From Chitinophaga sp. YR573 (GTDB taxonomy: Bacteria > Bacteroidota > Bacteroidia > Chitinophagales > Chitinophagaceae), in the NCBI RefSeq assembly GCF_900110995.1, contig NZ_FOJF01000001.1, forward strand, positions 3,942,803 to 4,006,802: DNA of 64,000 nt, written 5' to 3'. Positions 37,361-46,653 of this stretch are shown in pieces. Under the pieces are notes generated by a model that had not been told where the DNA came from, searched no databases, and worked only from the letters and a program-made list of their open reading frames with translations. The first letter of the stretch is position 1, and the number at the start of each line of letters is the position of its first letter. The translations under genes were made by a program, and so were the position numbers.

Positions 37361-38221
37361 TCAAAAGGTTAAAATACCGGGAGTTAGAGATAAATTTCCC
37401 TGTAACCCGCCTGTGTGGATGAGTAGTATTTTGCTGCCCGGAGGGAAATGGGACTGACTAAACCCCCAGACCAGTTTACCAGTATACACTACGTCCAGCG
37501 GAATTTGTGTTTCCAGGTAGAAGTTGTTGATGAAGCTGATTAGTTCCGGGGCTGTTTTAGCATAACCCCCACTATGATAATCATGTATCAGTTGCCAGTT
37601 AGTTCCCCGTGTAAGCAGGGCTACCTGCTCTTTTAAATATTCCGCTCCCTTCAGTACTACATAACCCAATACCTGCTGATGGGGTTTAGCGCTGCTGATA
37701 AGCCCAGCCAGGGTAGTGCCTGTGCCGGTAGCACAGAGGATGTGAGTAAAGGAGCTGGTATCTGTCAATGATAAGATTTCCCGGCAGCCCCTTGCTCCGG
37801 CTTCATTATTTCCCCCTTCGGGGATGATATAAGCATTGGGGTAGTATTTATTCCAGTCGGTAGTATCTTTCTGCCTGTAGGCTTCCCGGCTGATAAACTC
37901 CAGTTGCATACCATCAGCGATGGCTTGTTGCAGCGTATGACTGAGGTTTACAGGTTTTTCTCCGCGGATGATACCTATGGCGGGTAAGCCTGCCAGTTTA
38001 CAGGCAGCAGCAGTAGCTGCAATATGATTGGAATAAGCCCCGCCAAAAGTGAGGATAGTACGTTTGCCGGCAGCCTCTAAATTATATTTCAGCTTAAACC
38101 ACTTATTCCCCGAAACTTCCGGATGCAGCAGGTCTAAACGCAACATGGCTGCCTGGATGTTGTCCGGCAGCCATGAAGGTGAAATATCTTGCAGAATAAT
38201 ATTACTGTAATTGAGATTCAT
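37361..38221 (-). CDS. PLP-dependent ACC deaminase / D-cysteine desulfhydrase family protein
   Basis: Fold-type II PLP enzyme of 286 residues. The PLP lysine is in HPEVSGNKWFKLKYNLE (about 33-49), with ILTFGGAYSNHIAATAAACKLAG and the phosphate loop CATGTGTTLAGLIS. It is shorter than the usual 320-340-residue members, with a brief C-terminus. Substrate could be D-cysteine, another D-amino acid or 1-aminocyclopropane-1-carboxylate; the sequence alone does not decide. It starts one base after the hexosaminidase stop, so the two are translationally linked, an unusual pairing. Confidence 0.88.
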   Translation of the reverse strand: MNLNYSNIILQDISPSWLPDNIQAAMLRLDLLHPEVSGNKWFKLKYNLEAAGKRTILTFGGAYSNHIAATAAACKLAGLPAIGIIRGEKPVNLSHTLQQAIADGMQLEFISREAYRQKDTTDWNKYYPNAYIIPEGGNNEAGARGCREILSLTDTSSFTHILCATGTGTTLAGLISSAKPHQQVLGYVVLKGAEYLKEQVALLTRGTNWQLIHDYHSGGYAKTAPELISFINNFYLETQIPLDVVYTGKLVWGFSQSHFPPGSKILLIHTGGLQGNLSLTPGILTF

Positions 38222-38222
38222 C

Positions 38223-40505
38223 TTAGTTAAACAGGATCGGATTCAAATTTACTTTTTCTCCGTCTTTAAATAAGAATACATCTAACCATTTCAGATCTCC
38301 TGTATTAAAGTATACTGTCTTTATCTTATGAAATCCTTTACGTAAGGGAATGAAAGCTGCTTTATCTGTTAATGCATGTGTACCATCATTATCAATCAGC
38401 AAACTATCATCAATATATAACACGGCTCCATCATCTGCGTTTACATGAAACTCATATAATCCATCTGTATCTATCTTTACATATCCTTCGAATGTTACGC
38501 CGAAGTTTACTTTACCCTGATTGATGAAAGATCTTATTTCTATGTTGGGTACAATACCTGTGCTGTCTGCTTTTGCAGGTATTTGTTTTGTTTGTGTTAA
38601 AGAGATTTTGTTACTAACGGAGAAGCGTACACCTTTTATAGTTGGATTAACATTTGCAGCAGGCAGGTAATCCTTATTTACATAAGTAGCACTGTATAAC
38701 GGACTTTTACGACCAGAAGGAGTTACCACAATACATTGTAACTGCACCGTACTGTTAGCAGGCACCTGCAACGCAATTGGCTGGGAATAACGTTTGCTCT
38801 TAAGCCCGGGCTGACTTCCATCAATAGTATAATAAATAGCAGCACCTTTTACCGGCGCTGTTAATTTAACAGTACTTAAACCAGTAGTAATTTTACTTTC
38901 CAATCCAACAGGTTCGGGTATACGGAAATTGACATTTTCAATTTCCATTCTTTGTAATTCTGCAGGCATCTTCTTTAAAAATCTATTGATGTTCTTTTTA
39001 GCAGCAGGAGACCAGGCCGTTTCTGATAAAGCCATAGCACGCGGCCATGTCATGTAATCCACCATCGCCTGATCGGGAATGAATTCTGTCCAGATATTTG
39101 CCTGTACCCCTTTAATATATTGTTGTTCTTCAGCAGTAAGAGAAGCCGGTAAAGGTTCGTAATTATAGACAGTAGATAAAGGCAGATAACCGCCTGCATT
39201 CAACGGTTCAGTAGCAGGATGACCCTGATAATAATCAAGGTAGAGGTAAGTGTTAGGGCTCATGATCACATCATGTTTTTCCTTAGCCGCAGCAATACCA
39301 CCTTCTTCTCCACGCCAGCTCATAACAGTAGCATTAGGGGCAAGACCACCTTCCAGTATCTCATCCCAGCCAATGATACTGCGTCCTTTGCTGTTTACGA
39401 ATTTCTCAATGCGTTGTATGAAATAACTCTGTAAAGCATGTTCATCTTTCAACCCCAATTTTTGTATCAGTGCCTGTACCTGTGGAGATGCTTTCCACTG
39501 GTCTTTAGGACATTCATCACCACCTATATGAATATACTTACTGGGGAAGAGGTCCATTACTTCAGTTAGTACATCTTCTAAAAAAGTAAATACAGAATCA
39601 TTGGCAGGATTGAGTACATCTGTAGAAATACCCCATGTACCACGCACTGCATATGGTCCGCCGGTAACCCCAAAGCTGGGATAGGCCGCTAATACAGCCT
39701 GTGAATGGCCCGGCATTTCTATTTCAGGAATGATAGTGATATTACGTGCAGCTGCATATTTCACAATATCACGTATTTCATTCTGTGTATAATATCCACC
39801 ATATGGTTTGCCATCATAGCCACTACTGTAGCGATGATGCCCCACTATTGTTTCCTTGCGGACAGAAGCAATTTCCTGTAAGCGCGGATACTTTTTTATT
39901 TCTATACGCCATCCCTGATCTTCTGTTAAATGCCAGTGGAAGCGGTTAAACTTATATTGTGCCATTACATCAATAAACTGTTTGATGTAGGAAGCAGGGA
40001 AGAAGTGACGGCCCACATCCAGCATCAATCCACGGTAAGCGAAGCGGGGTTCATCTTCTATATGTACACCGGGAACGTGAATGGTCGTATTTTTTTCTAC
40101 AGGTAATAACTGATGTAATGTTTGTAATCCATAGAATAAACCAGCAGCATCTCCTTTCAGGAAAATGGTACCTGCATTAACTTCCATAACATATGCCTCA
40201 GGATTGCCGGTAGTGGATTCTATGAAATTGATAACAGGATGTAATGGTTGTTTAGGTAAAGGGGCATTGCTGATTTCCAGTATTAAGTTGTAGTTACTTT
40301 TTAAAAAGGCTTGCAGGAGTTCTGCGGTTGTTTTTCCTGCTTTGCCTTCATAATGAATGATAGCGTGATCGTTTAATACAAAGCTTCCCGGAACAGCCTT
40401 TTGCAGCTTTGGTTCCGGAATAATAGTAATATCTCCTGTTTTTAATTGTGCAATTCCATATAAACAAGACAACATAGCTATAGTTGACAACAGTAATTTC
40501 CTCAT
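38223..40505 (-). CDS. Beta-N-acetylhexosaminidase, GH20, with C-terminal PA14 domain
   Basis: Secreted glycoside hydrolase of 760 residues from ATG 40505 (signal peptide MRKLLLSTIAMLSCLYGIAQ). A GH20 N-terminal domain spans about 25-140, and the catalytic barrel follows (RGLMLDVGRHFFP, FNRFHWHLTEDQGWRIEIK). The catalytic pair is Asp340-Glu341 in HIGGDECPKDQW. A chitobiase-type C-terminal beta domain is near 540-610 (IYYTIDGSQP), and a PA14 sugar-binding domain ends the protein (GLYEFHVNADDGAVLYIDDSLL, FHKIKTVYFNTG). It releases terminal GlcNAc or GalNAc from chitooligosaccharides or glycans, consistent with a chitin-degrading lineage. Confidence 0.95.
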   Translation of the reverse strand: MRKLLLSTIAMLSCLYGIAQLKTGDITIIPEPKLQKAVPGSFVLNDHAIIHYEGKAGKTTAELLQAFLKSNYNLILEISNAPLPKQPLHPVINFIESTTGNPEAYVMEVNAGTIFLKGDAAGLFYGLQTLHQLLPVEKNTTIHVPGVHIEDEPRFAYRGLMLDVGRHFFPASYIKQFIDVMAQYKFNRFHWHLTEDQGWRIEIKKYPRLQEIASVRKETIVGHHRYSSGYDGKPYGGYYTQNEIRDIVKYAAARNITIIPEIEMPGHSQAVLAAYPSFGVTGGPYAVRGTWGISTDVLNPANDSVFTFLEDVLTEVMDLFPSKYIHIGGDECPKDQWKASPQVQALIQKLGLKDEHALQSYFIQRIEKFVNSKGRSIIGWDEILEGGLAPNATVMSWRGEEGGIAAAKEKHDVIMSPNTYLYLDYYQGHPATEPLNAGGYLPLSTVYNYEPLPASLTAEEQQYIKGVQANIWTEFIPDQAMVDYMTWPRAMALSETAWSPAAKKNINRFLKKMPAELQRMEIENVNFRIPEPVGLESKITTGLSTVKLTAPVKGAAIYYTIDGSQPGLKSKRYSQPIALQVPANSTVQLQCIVVTPSGRKSPLYSATYVNKDYLPAANVNPTIKGVRFSVSNKISLTQTKQIPAKADSTGIVPNIEIRSFINQGKVNFGVTFEGYVKIDTDGLYEFHVNADDGAVLYIDDSLLIDNDGTHALTDKAAFIPLRKGFHKIKTVYFNTGDLKWLDVFLFKDGEKVNLNPILFN

Positions 40506-40695
40506 AGATGTTATATTTACTTGGTACGGAGTTTGCAGCTTTGTAGCCCCGGGCTTCATATTAGAGCCTCTTTTAATAAATCATTAAAAGAATCTCTGAT
40601 AGCAAAAAGAAAGTGTGAAAATACTTTTAATCATTAAATTTAGCTCCTGGAATTTCTCTTTCCAACATAATCACAATTAAAAAAATCTCATAAAG

Positions 40696-41598
40696 ATGCA
40701 ACCTACTTTATTGATTTTAGCGGCAGGTATGGCTAGCCGTTACGGTAGTTTGAAACAGATACAGCAGTTTGGCCCCAGCGGAGAAACCATTATCGACTAC
40801 TCAATCTATGACGCGATCAGGGCTGGTTTTGGCAAGATCGTATTTATTATCCGTAAAGATTTCGAAGCAGAATTCCGTGAAATTTTCGAACCCAAGCTGA
40901 AAGGCAGGGTAGCAGTTGATTATGTTTACCAGGAGATGGATGCTTACCTGAACGGATATCCGGTACCTGCAGACCGTACTAAACCATGGGGTACCGCTCA
41001 TGCCGTATTATGTGCGAAAGATGCTATCAATGAGCCTTTTGCGGTGATCAACGGAGACGACTTCTATGGCCGTGATTCTTTTGAAAAGATGGCGGCTTTC
41101 TTAAGTAACGCATGTAAACCAGCTACATACAGCGTTGTAGGTTATGAATTAGGTAAAACTATCAGCGAACACGGTTCTGTGTCACGTGGGGTATGTGCGG
41201 CAGATGCAGCGGGTAACCTGGCAGCTATCAATGAAAGGACCAAGGTATATAAAGATGGTGATCAGATCGTATATGAAGATGCAGATGGCAGCAAACATCC
41301 ATTGGATGCCAATACGCCTGTGTCTATGAACTTCTGGGGTTTCCATCCGTCTGTATTTGAATTAAGCCAGCAACTGTTCAAGGATTTCCTGGAGAAAGAT
41401 GGTGATAAACCTAAGTCTGAATTCTTTATTCCGATCGTTGTAGACCATTTTATAAAGAATAAGCTGGGTGTGGTAAATGTGTTACCTTGTGCAGCACAAT
41501 GGTTCGGTGTTACCTATAAAGAGGATGCTCCGGGGGTACAAACAAGCCTTTCTGCGCTGGTAGAGAGCGGTGAATATCCTAACAATCTGTGGAAATAA
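40696..41598 (+). CDS. Sugar-phosphate nucleotidyltransferase-like protein
   Basis: NTP-transferase fold protein of 300 residues. The N-terminal nucleotide-binding signature is LLILAAGMASRYGSLKQIQQFGPSGETIIDYSIYDA; the sugar and metal site includes KPWGTAHAVLCAKD and FAVINGDDFYG. It lacks the long C-terminal left-handed beta-helix of GlmU-type enzymes. Its nucleotide and sugar specificity cannot be set from sequence. It is monocistronic and divergent from the hexosaminidase gene. Confidence 0.85.
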   Translation: MQPTLLILAAGMASRYGSLKQIQQFGPSGETIIDYSIYDAIRAGFGKIVFIIRKDFEAEFREIFEPKLKGRVAVDYVYQEMDAYLNGYPVPADRTKPWGTAHAVLCAKDAINEPFAVINGDDFYGRDSFEKMAAFLSNACKPATYSVVGYELGKTISEHGSVSRGVCAADAAGNLAAINERTKVYKDGDQIVYEDADGSKHPLDANTPVSMNFWGFHPSVFELSQQLFKDFLEKDGDKPKSEFFIPIVVDHFIKNKLGVVNVLPCAAQWFGVTYKEDAPGVQTSLSALVESGEYPNNLWK

Positions 41599-41721
41599 GT
41601 TCGGATTATCTATAATAAATGTGGAGAAAATCCATATTTACGCTAAAGAAACGCCCTTATATTTCAATATTTTCAAAAAGCGAACAATTGTTTGCGAATT
41701 GACGAAATCTTTTTCATTGTA

Positions 41722-41752
41722 TTGTTTTTTACTTTAACGACCAATACTTTTG
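41722..41752 (+). promoter_or_regulatory. Promoter of the ilvE leader transcript
   Basis: TTG at 41722-41724, a 20-base spacer and TACTTTTG at 41745-41752, matching TAnnTTTG exactly. The expected start near 41759 is about 17 bases before the leader-peptide ATG, which fixes that ATG as the first usable start. Confidence 0.75.
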
Positions 41753-41775
41753 TAAAAGCAAAAACGAACACCTCC

Positions 41776-41889
41776 ATGTGGGTAAATAAGAACAACAATA
41801 AGATCAGTCAAATCGTACCAGAGCTCAATTGGGCTATTACACTGGTCGTGATCGTCGTTGTCATTATTAGCCACCAAATCGGAGGATAG
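41776..41889 (+). CDS. Branched-chain amino acid leader peptide (ilv attenuator)
   Basis: A 37-residue frame, ATG 41776 to TAG 41889, opening MWVNKNNNKISQIVPELN and carrying ITLVVIVVVII at residues 21-31, ten of eleven being Ile, Leu or Val. This is the arrangement known from enterobacterial ilv leaders, where ribosomes stall when charged Ile, Val or Leu tRNA is short. The frame lies between a good promoter and an intrinsic terminator 28 bases past its stop, and ilvE follows. Translation from the upstream in-frame TTG at 41692 is unlikely, because that codon precedes the promoter. Confidence 0.85.
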   Translation: MWVNKNNNKISQIVPELNWAITLVVIVVVIISHQIGG

Positions 41890-41917
41890 GGAACTGTGTA
41901 CAATCACTAACGATAAC

Positions 41918-41953
41918 AATCGCCTTCCTCCACAAAAGGAAGGCGATTTTTTT
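41918..41953 (+). terminator. Attenuator terminator ahead of ilvE
   Basis: AATCGCCTTCC pairs with GGAAGGCGATT (11 perfect pairs, 9-base loop), then seven T in total. It is 39 bases before the ilvE start. Its left arm (41918-41923) can also pair with the Val/Ile codon region at 41854-41870 through 41907-41923, an alternative fold with several mismatches. Confidence 0.85.
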
Positions 41954-41991
41954 ATGCCTGTAACAATCACGATTTCTAATATCTGAATTAT

Positions 41992-42897
41992 ATGTATAGC
42001 TATTACAACGAGAACACCATTCTTTACATTGACGGAGAGTTCAAAAAAGCCACTGCGGCCACTACAGACCTGTACGGTCAGTCCCTACATTACGGTTATG
42101 CGGTATTTGAAGGCATACGTGCTTACAAAACAGCCAGTGGAGAGGTAAAGATCTTTAAGGCAAAAGAACATTTTGACAGATTCAAACGTTCATGTGAATT
42201 GATCCACATCCCTTACAAGTTTGATAATGAGGCGTTAATCGCTGCTTGTTACAAAGTACTGGAGTTGAACAATCTTCAGGAAGCCTACATCCGTCCGCTT
42301 GCTTTTTGTCCTCCAAACATGACATTAAAAGCTGCCAGCGAAACGCATGTACTGATCTGTGCCTGGGACTGGGGTGCTTACCTGGGTGAAAAGCTGCTGA
42401 ATGTAATGACCTCTTCTTACGAGCGTCCGAACCCTAAAGCATTCAAGATAGAATCTAAATCTGCCGGTTTATACGTGAACTCGATCCTGGCTTCGCAGGA
42501 AGCTAAGGACAAAGGTTTCGATGAAGCATTGCTGCTGGACATGAACGGTTTTGTAGCTGAAGGTCCTGGTGCAAACATCTTCTTCGAAAAAGATGGTAAG
42601 GTTTTCACTCCTCCTCCGGGAAACATCCTGCCTGGTATTACCCGTGCTACAGTGATTGAACTGTGTAAAGAACTGGGTATTCCACTGGAAGAGAAATTGT
42701 TCACTATTGAAGAATTGAAGAAGGCTGACGCTGCATTCTATTGTGGTACCGCTGCTGAAGTGATTGGATTTGGAGCATTGGATGGTCAGACATTTGGCAA
42801 ACCATGGGCAGAGTCGCTGGGCAAAGTATTGCAACAGGCTTATAAAGCCAGAGTACTGGGAAAAGAATTCAAACGTGAAGCAGCTAAAGTAGCCTAA
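41992..42897 (+). CDS. ilvE: Branched-chain amino acid aminotransferase
   Basis: Fold-type IV PLP enzyme of 301 residues that makes Val, Leu and Ile from their keto acids. Motifs: HYGYAVFEGIRAYKTASGEVKIFKAKEHFDRFKRS; the PLP lysine in IESKSAGLYVNSILA; EALLLDMNGFVAEGPGANIFF; and GITRATVIELCKELGI. It is placed directly after the attenuator at 41776-41953, so its transcription should rise when branched-chain amino acids are scarce. A terminator-like hairpin follows at 42996. Confidence 0.96.
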   Translation: MYSYYNENTILYIDGEFKKATAATTDLYGQSLHYGYAVFEGIRAYKTASGEVKIFKAKEHFDRFKRSCELIHIPYKFDNEALIAACYKVLELNNLQEAYIRPLAFCPPNMTLKAASETHVLICAWDWGAYLGEKLLNVMTSSYERPNPKAFKIESKSAGLYVNSILASQEAKDKGFDEALLLDMNGFVAEGPGANIFFEKDGKVFTPPPGNILPGITRATVIELCKELGIPLEEKLFTIEELKKADAAFYCGTAAEVIGFGALDGQTFGKPWAESLGKVLQQAYKARVLGKEFKREAAKVA

Positions 42898-43242
42898 AAC
42901 TACTGGTGTTCAGTACATAATGTTGCCATATTTTCCGGGTTTTACCCGGAATCGGGGCGGTATTGTATATAATTTAGATAAGAAGATACCCATGGGTGGT
43001 CAGGCGACTACCAGTTGTCTGACCACTTTTCCATGGGAATGAAATATTTGGAATTTGGATTTTTGGCATCACGTTATGCAATGCCAGTAAGGATTTGGAC
43101 GTAAATGTGACAGATTTGAAGACCGGCTAACCAACAATTGTAGGTTTGGAACTTGCCCCATTTCGCCGCTACTTTGCATCCTACTTAATATGACTAACCA
43201 TATCGGTTAACAGACAGCCGGTATAAGGAAATTTTACAACAG
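42898..43242 (+). other. ilvE-ilvD gap: hairpins, weak promoter, palindrome
   Basis: 345 bases with no gene. It contains a hairpin TTCCGGGT-TTT-ACCCGGAA (42933-42951), the terminator-like stem at 42996, a weak promoter (TTTG, 20 bases, then CTACTTTG ending near 43175) and the inverted repeat TAACC-ATATC-GGTTA at 43195-43209 close to the predicted start. Confidence 0.5.
42996..43030 (+). terminator. Hairpin after ilvE (probable terminator)
   Basis: Thirteen-pair stem (42996-43008 with 43014-43026, two G-T pairs), loop TACCA, then TTTT. The flanks CCATGG on both sides can extend it. It separates ilvE from ilvD, so ilvD probably has its own promoter. Confidence 0.65.
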
Positions 43243-44922
43243 ATGGAACTCAACAAGTACAGTAAAACGCTCACCCAGGACCCTACACAACCTGCTGCAC
43301 AGGCACAGTTGTACGGGATAGGTTTAACTGAAGAAGACCTGAAGAAAGCACAGGTAGGCGTTGCCAGCATGGGCTACGACGGTAATACCTGTAATATGCA
43401 CCTCAATGACCTGGCTCAACAGGTTAAGAAAGGTGTATGGGCAAATGACCTGGTCGGACTTACATTCCATACTATTGGCGTAAGCGATGGTATGAGCAAT
43501 GGTACACCCGGTATGCGCTATTCCCTGGTCAGCCGCGATTTGATTGCAGATTCCATCGAAACAGTCTGTGGCGCTCAATATTATGATGCGCTGATCACCG
43601 TTCCGGGTTGTGATAAGAACATGCCCGGTTCCCTGATGGCTATGGGCCGCTTAAACCGCCCTTCTATCATGGTATACGGTGGTACAATTGCCCCTGGCAA
43701 ATACAAAGGACAAGACTTAAACATCATTTCAGCGTTTGAAGCACTGGGTCAGAAAATGGCCGGCAACCTGGATGATGAAGATTATAAAGGTATTATCATG
43801 CATTCCTGCCCCGGCGCTGGCGCCTGTGGTGGTATGTATACCGCTAATACCATGTCCTCTGCGATAGAAGCGCTGGGTATGAGCTTACCTTACAGTTCAT
43901 CCAGCCCTGCTCTCAGCAAGGAAAAACAGAAAGAGTGTGAGGAGGCAGGTAAATATATACGCCTGCTGCTGGAAAGAGACATTAAGCCTTCCGATATCAT
44001 GACGTACGAAGCATTTGAAAATGCAGCTACCGTGATCATCGCACTGGGTGGTAGTACTAATGCTGTATTGCATTTCATTGCTATCGCAAAGTCTGTAGGA
44101 TTAAAATTCGGTTTAGAGGATTTTCAGCGTATCAGTGATAAAACACCGCTGATAGCCGATCTGAAACCAAGTGGTAAATACCTGATGGAAGACCTCCACA
44201 ACATAGGTGGTGTTCCCCTGGTAATGAAATACCTGCTGAAGAAAGGCTTTTTACATGGTCACTGCCTGACAGTAACCGGTAAAACCATCGCAGAAAACCT
44301 GGAAAGCGTACCAGACCTGGAATTTGAAACACAGGATATCATCAGGGCACTGGAAAATCCGCTGAAAGAAACCGGTCACATTCAGATGCTGTACGGTAAC
44401 ATCGCTGAACTGGGTTCCGTAGCTAAAATCACCGGTAAGGAAGGAGAACGTTTCAAAGGACCTGCACGTGTGTTTGATGGTGAGTTTGAACTGATCGCAG
44501 GTATCACCAGCGGACGTGTGAAATCAGGAGACGTAGTGGTAATCAGGCAGGTAGGTCCTAAGGGAGCACCTGGTATGCCTGAAATGCTAAAACCAACCTC
44601 TGCTATCATGGGTGTGGGCTTAGGTAAAAGCGTAGCACTGATTACAGATGGCCGTTTCTCCGGTGGTACACATGGTTTCGTGGTAGGGCATATTACGCCT
44701 GAAGCACAGGAAGGTGGTAACATCGCGCTGATACAGGACGACGATATAATAGAAATAGATGCAGTGAGTAATAAGATTAATGTGCACCTGAGCAACGAAG
44801 AGCTGGCAGCACGCAGGGCCAAATGGATACAACCTGCACTGAAAGCCACCAAAGGAACCCTATTTAAGTACGCAAAACTTGTAAAAAATGCAACAGAAGG
44901 ATGTGTTACCGATGAAGACTAA
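43243..44922 (+). CDS. ilvD: Dihydroxy-acid dehydratase
   Basis: Iron-sulfur dehydratase of 559 residues, third enzyme of Val/Ile synthesis. The cluster cysteines are in GYDGNTCNMHLND, TVPGCDKNMPGSL and HSCPGAGACGGMYTANTM; ALGGSTNAVLHF and TDGRFSGGTHGFVVGHITPEA are further family motifs. It overlaps ilvB slightly and heads the ilvD-ilvB-ilvN-ilvC operon. Confidence 0.97.
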   Translation: MELNKYSKTLTQDPTQPAAQAQLYGIGLTEEDLKKAQVGVASMGYDGNTCNMHLNDLAQQVKKGVWANDLVGLTFHTIGVSDGMSNGTPGMRYSLVSRDLIADSIETVCGAQYYDALITVPGCDKNMPGSLMAMGRLNRPSIMVYGGTIAPGKYKGQDLNIISAFEALGQKMAGNLDDEDYKGIIMHSCPGAGACGGMYTANTMSSAIEALGMSLPYSSSSPALSKEKQKECEEAGKYIRLLLERDIKPSDIMTYEAFENAATVIIALGGSTNAVLHFIAIAKSVGLKFGLEDFQRISDKTPLIADLKPSGKYLMEDLHNIGGVPLVMKYLLKKGFLHGHCLTVTGKTIAENLESVPDLEFETQDIIRALENPLKETGHIQMLYGNIAELGSVAKITGKEGERFKGPARVFDGEFELIAGITSGRVKSGDVVVIRQVGPKGAPGMPEMLKPTSAIMGVGLGKSVALITDGRFSGGTHGFVVGHITPEAQEGGNIALIQDDDIIEIDAVSNKINVHLSNEELAARRAKWIQPALKATKGTLFKYAKLVKNATEGCVTDED

Positions 44923-46642
44923 GCCAACTGAGAAGTTCGAGCTGACTGCGGACACACTGAATATCTCAGGCTCCGAAGCCGTGATCCGCTCGCTGATTGC
45001 AGAAGGTGTCGAAACTATTTTCGGCTATCCCGGAGGCGCAATTATGCCTATTTACGATGCCCTGTACGATTTCCAGGACAAAGTACATCATATATTGGTC
45101 CGCCATGAACAGGGTGCTACACATGCTGCCCAGGGATATGCGCGTACTTCCGGTAAGGTAGGGGTGGTATTCGCCACTTCCGGCCCCGGTGCTACCAACC
45201 TGGTAACAGGTTTGGCAGATGCTTATATGGATTCTACCCCTATGGTATGTATTACCGGCCAGGTAGCAGCTGCCCTGTTGGGTACAGATGCTTTCCAGGA
45301 AACGGATGTAATAGGTATCACCATGCCTATCACAAAATGGAACATACAGGTAACACGTCCGGAAGATATTCCGGGTGCTATCGCCAAAGCATTCTACATA
45401 GCTGCCAGCGGCCGCCCGGGCCCTGTACTGGTAGATATCACCAAGAATGCGCAGGCTGCCAAATTTGACTACGAATACAGCAAATGTGATTATATCCGCA
45501 GTTACCGCCCGGTTCCCGAACTGGACCCTGCTGCGGTAGATGCTGCGGCTGCACTCATCAACAGTGCAAAGAAACCGTATATCCTTTGTGGTCATGGAGT
45601 ACTGATCTCCGGCGCTGAAAAGGAACTGATCGCTTTTGCTGAAAAAGCACAGATCCCTATCGCTTCTACTTTATTAGGACTGTCTGCTGTTCCGGTAGAT
45701 CATCCTTTATATGTAGGTTACCTGGGGATGCATGGTAACTATGCGCCTAACATCATGACAAATGAATGTGATCTGATCATTGCTGTAGGGATGCGTTTCG
45801 ACGATCGTATCACCGGTGATGTATCACAGTATATCAAACAGGCGAAAGTAATCCACATTGAAATAGATGCAGCGGAGATCCATAAGATCATCAAAGCAGA
45901 TGTTCCTGTACATGCAGATGCTAAAACCGCATTGAAAGCATTGACAGCGAAAATAAATGTGGCGAAACATGATGAGTGGTTGCAGGAGTTTAAAGAAGCA
46001 GATAAGAAGGAACAGGAAAAGGTTATTCAGCCTGAATTATATCCTACAGGGGATCAGTTGAAGATGGCGGAAGTTATCCGCAGGATCTCTGAAAAAACAG
46101 GTGGTCATGCAGTACTGGTAACAGACGTTGGTCAGCACCAGATGATTGCTTCCCGTTACTATCGCTTTAAAGATCCAAATACCAATATCACTTCCGGTGG
46201 TATGGGTACAATGGGTTTTGCTTTACCGGCAGCGATGGGAGCCAAGGTAGGTGTACCTGAAAAGGAAGTAGTAGCGATCATCGGAGATGGTTGTTTCCAG
46301 ATGACTTTACAGGAGCTGGGCACTATTTATCAATCTGAAATAGGTGTGAAAATAGTGATCCTCAACAACAATTTCCTGGGTATGGTGCGTCAGTGGCAAC
46401 AGTTGTTCCATGATAAGCGTTATTCATCTACAGAGATGATCAATCCTGATTTTGTGCAGATAGCCAAAGGATTTTATATCCCTGGTAAGAAGGTCAGCAC
46501 CCGTGGAGAAATTGATGCTGCTATTGACGAAATGCTGGCGCACAAAGGTGCGTACCTGCTGGAAGTAGTAGTAGAACAGGAAGGTAATGTATTCCCAATG
46601 GTCCCTGCGGGCGCCCCGATAGCTAATATCAGGCTCGATTAA
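44912..46642 (+). CDS. ilvB: Acetolactate synthase, large (catalytic) subunit
   Basis: Thiamine-diphosphate enzyme that condenses pyruvate with pyruvate or 2-ketobutyrate. About 576 residues from ATG 44912 (11-base overlap with ilvD); an in-frame ATG at 44888 would add eight residues. The N-terminal domain has VETIFGYPGGAIMPIYDAL with catalytic Glu in VRHEQGATHAAQGYARTSG; the C-terminal domain has the ThDP motif IGDGCFQMTLQELGTIYQSEIGVKIVILNNNFLG. The regulatory subunit is 11 bases downstream. Confidence 0.96.
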   Translation: MKTKPTEKFELTADTLNISGSEAVIRSLIAEGVETIFGYPGGAIMPIYDALYDFQDKVHHILVRHEQGATHAAQGYARTSGKVGVVFATSGPGATNLVTGLADAYMDSTPMVCITGQVAAALLGTDAFQETDVIGITMPITKWNIQVTRPEDIPGAIAKAFYIAASGRPGPVLVDITKNAQAAKFDYEYSKCDYIRSYRPVPELDPAAVDAAAALINSAKKPYILCGHGVLISGAEKELIAFAEKAQIPIASTLLGLSAVPVDHPLYVGYLGMHGNYAPNIMTNECDLIIAVGMRFDDRITGDVSQYIKQAKVIHIEIDAAEIHKIIKADVPVHADAKTALKALTAKINVAKHDEWLQEFKEADKKEQEKVIQPELYPTGDQLKMAEVIRRISEKTGGHAVLVTDVGQHQMIASRYYRFKDPNTNITSGGMGTMGFALPAAMGAKVGVPEKEVVAIIGDGCFQMTLQELGTIYQSEIGVKIVILNNNFLGMVRQWQQLFHDKRYSSTEMINPDFVQIAKGFYIPGKKVSTRGEIDAAIDEMLAHKGAYLLEVVVEQEGNVFPMVPAGAPIANIRLD

Positions 46643-46653
46643 ACAAGAACACT

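Noticed and set aside
41692..41889. 65-residue frame starting at TTG 41692
   Set aside because: The TTG lies upstream of the predicted promoter and transcription start; only the part from ATG 41776 fits the leader transcript.
42992..43042. Short frame MGGQATTSCLTTFPWE in the ilvE-ilvD gap as another leader peptide
   Set aside because: It lies inside a terminator-like hairpin and has no run of Ile, Leu or Val; its four Thr codons are a by-product of the stem sequence.
43072..43090. Sigma-54-like element TTGGCATCACGTTATGCAA upstream of ilvD
   Set aside because: The GG to GC distance is eleven bases, not ten, which sigma-54 does not tolerate well.
43191..43211. Six-codon frame MTNHIG upstream of ilvD
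   Set aside because: Only one Ile codon and no terminator between it and ilvD; it coincides with the TAACC/GGTTA inverted repeat.
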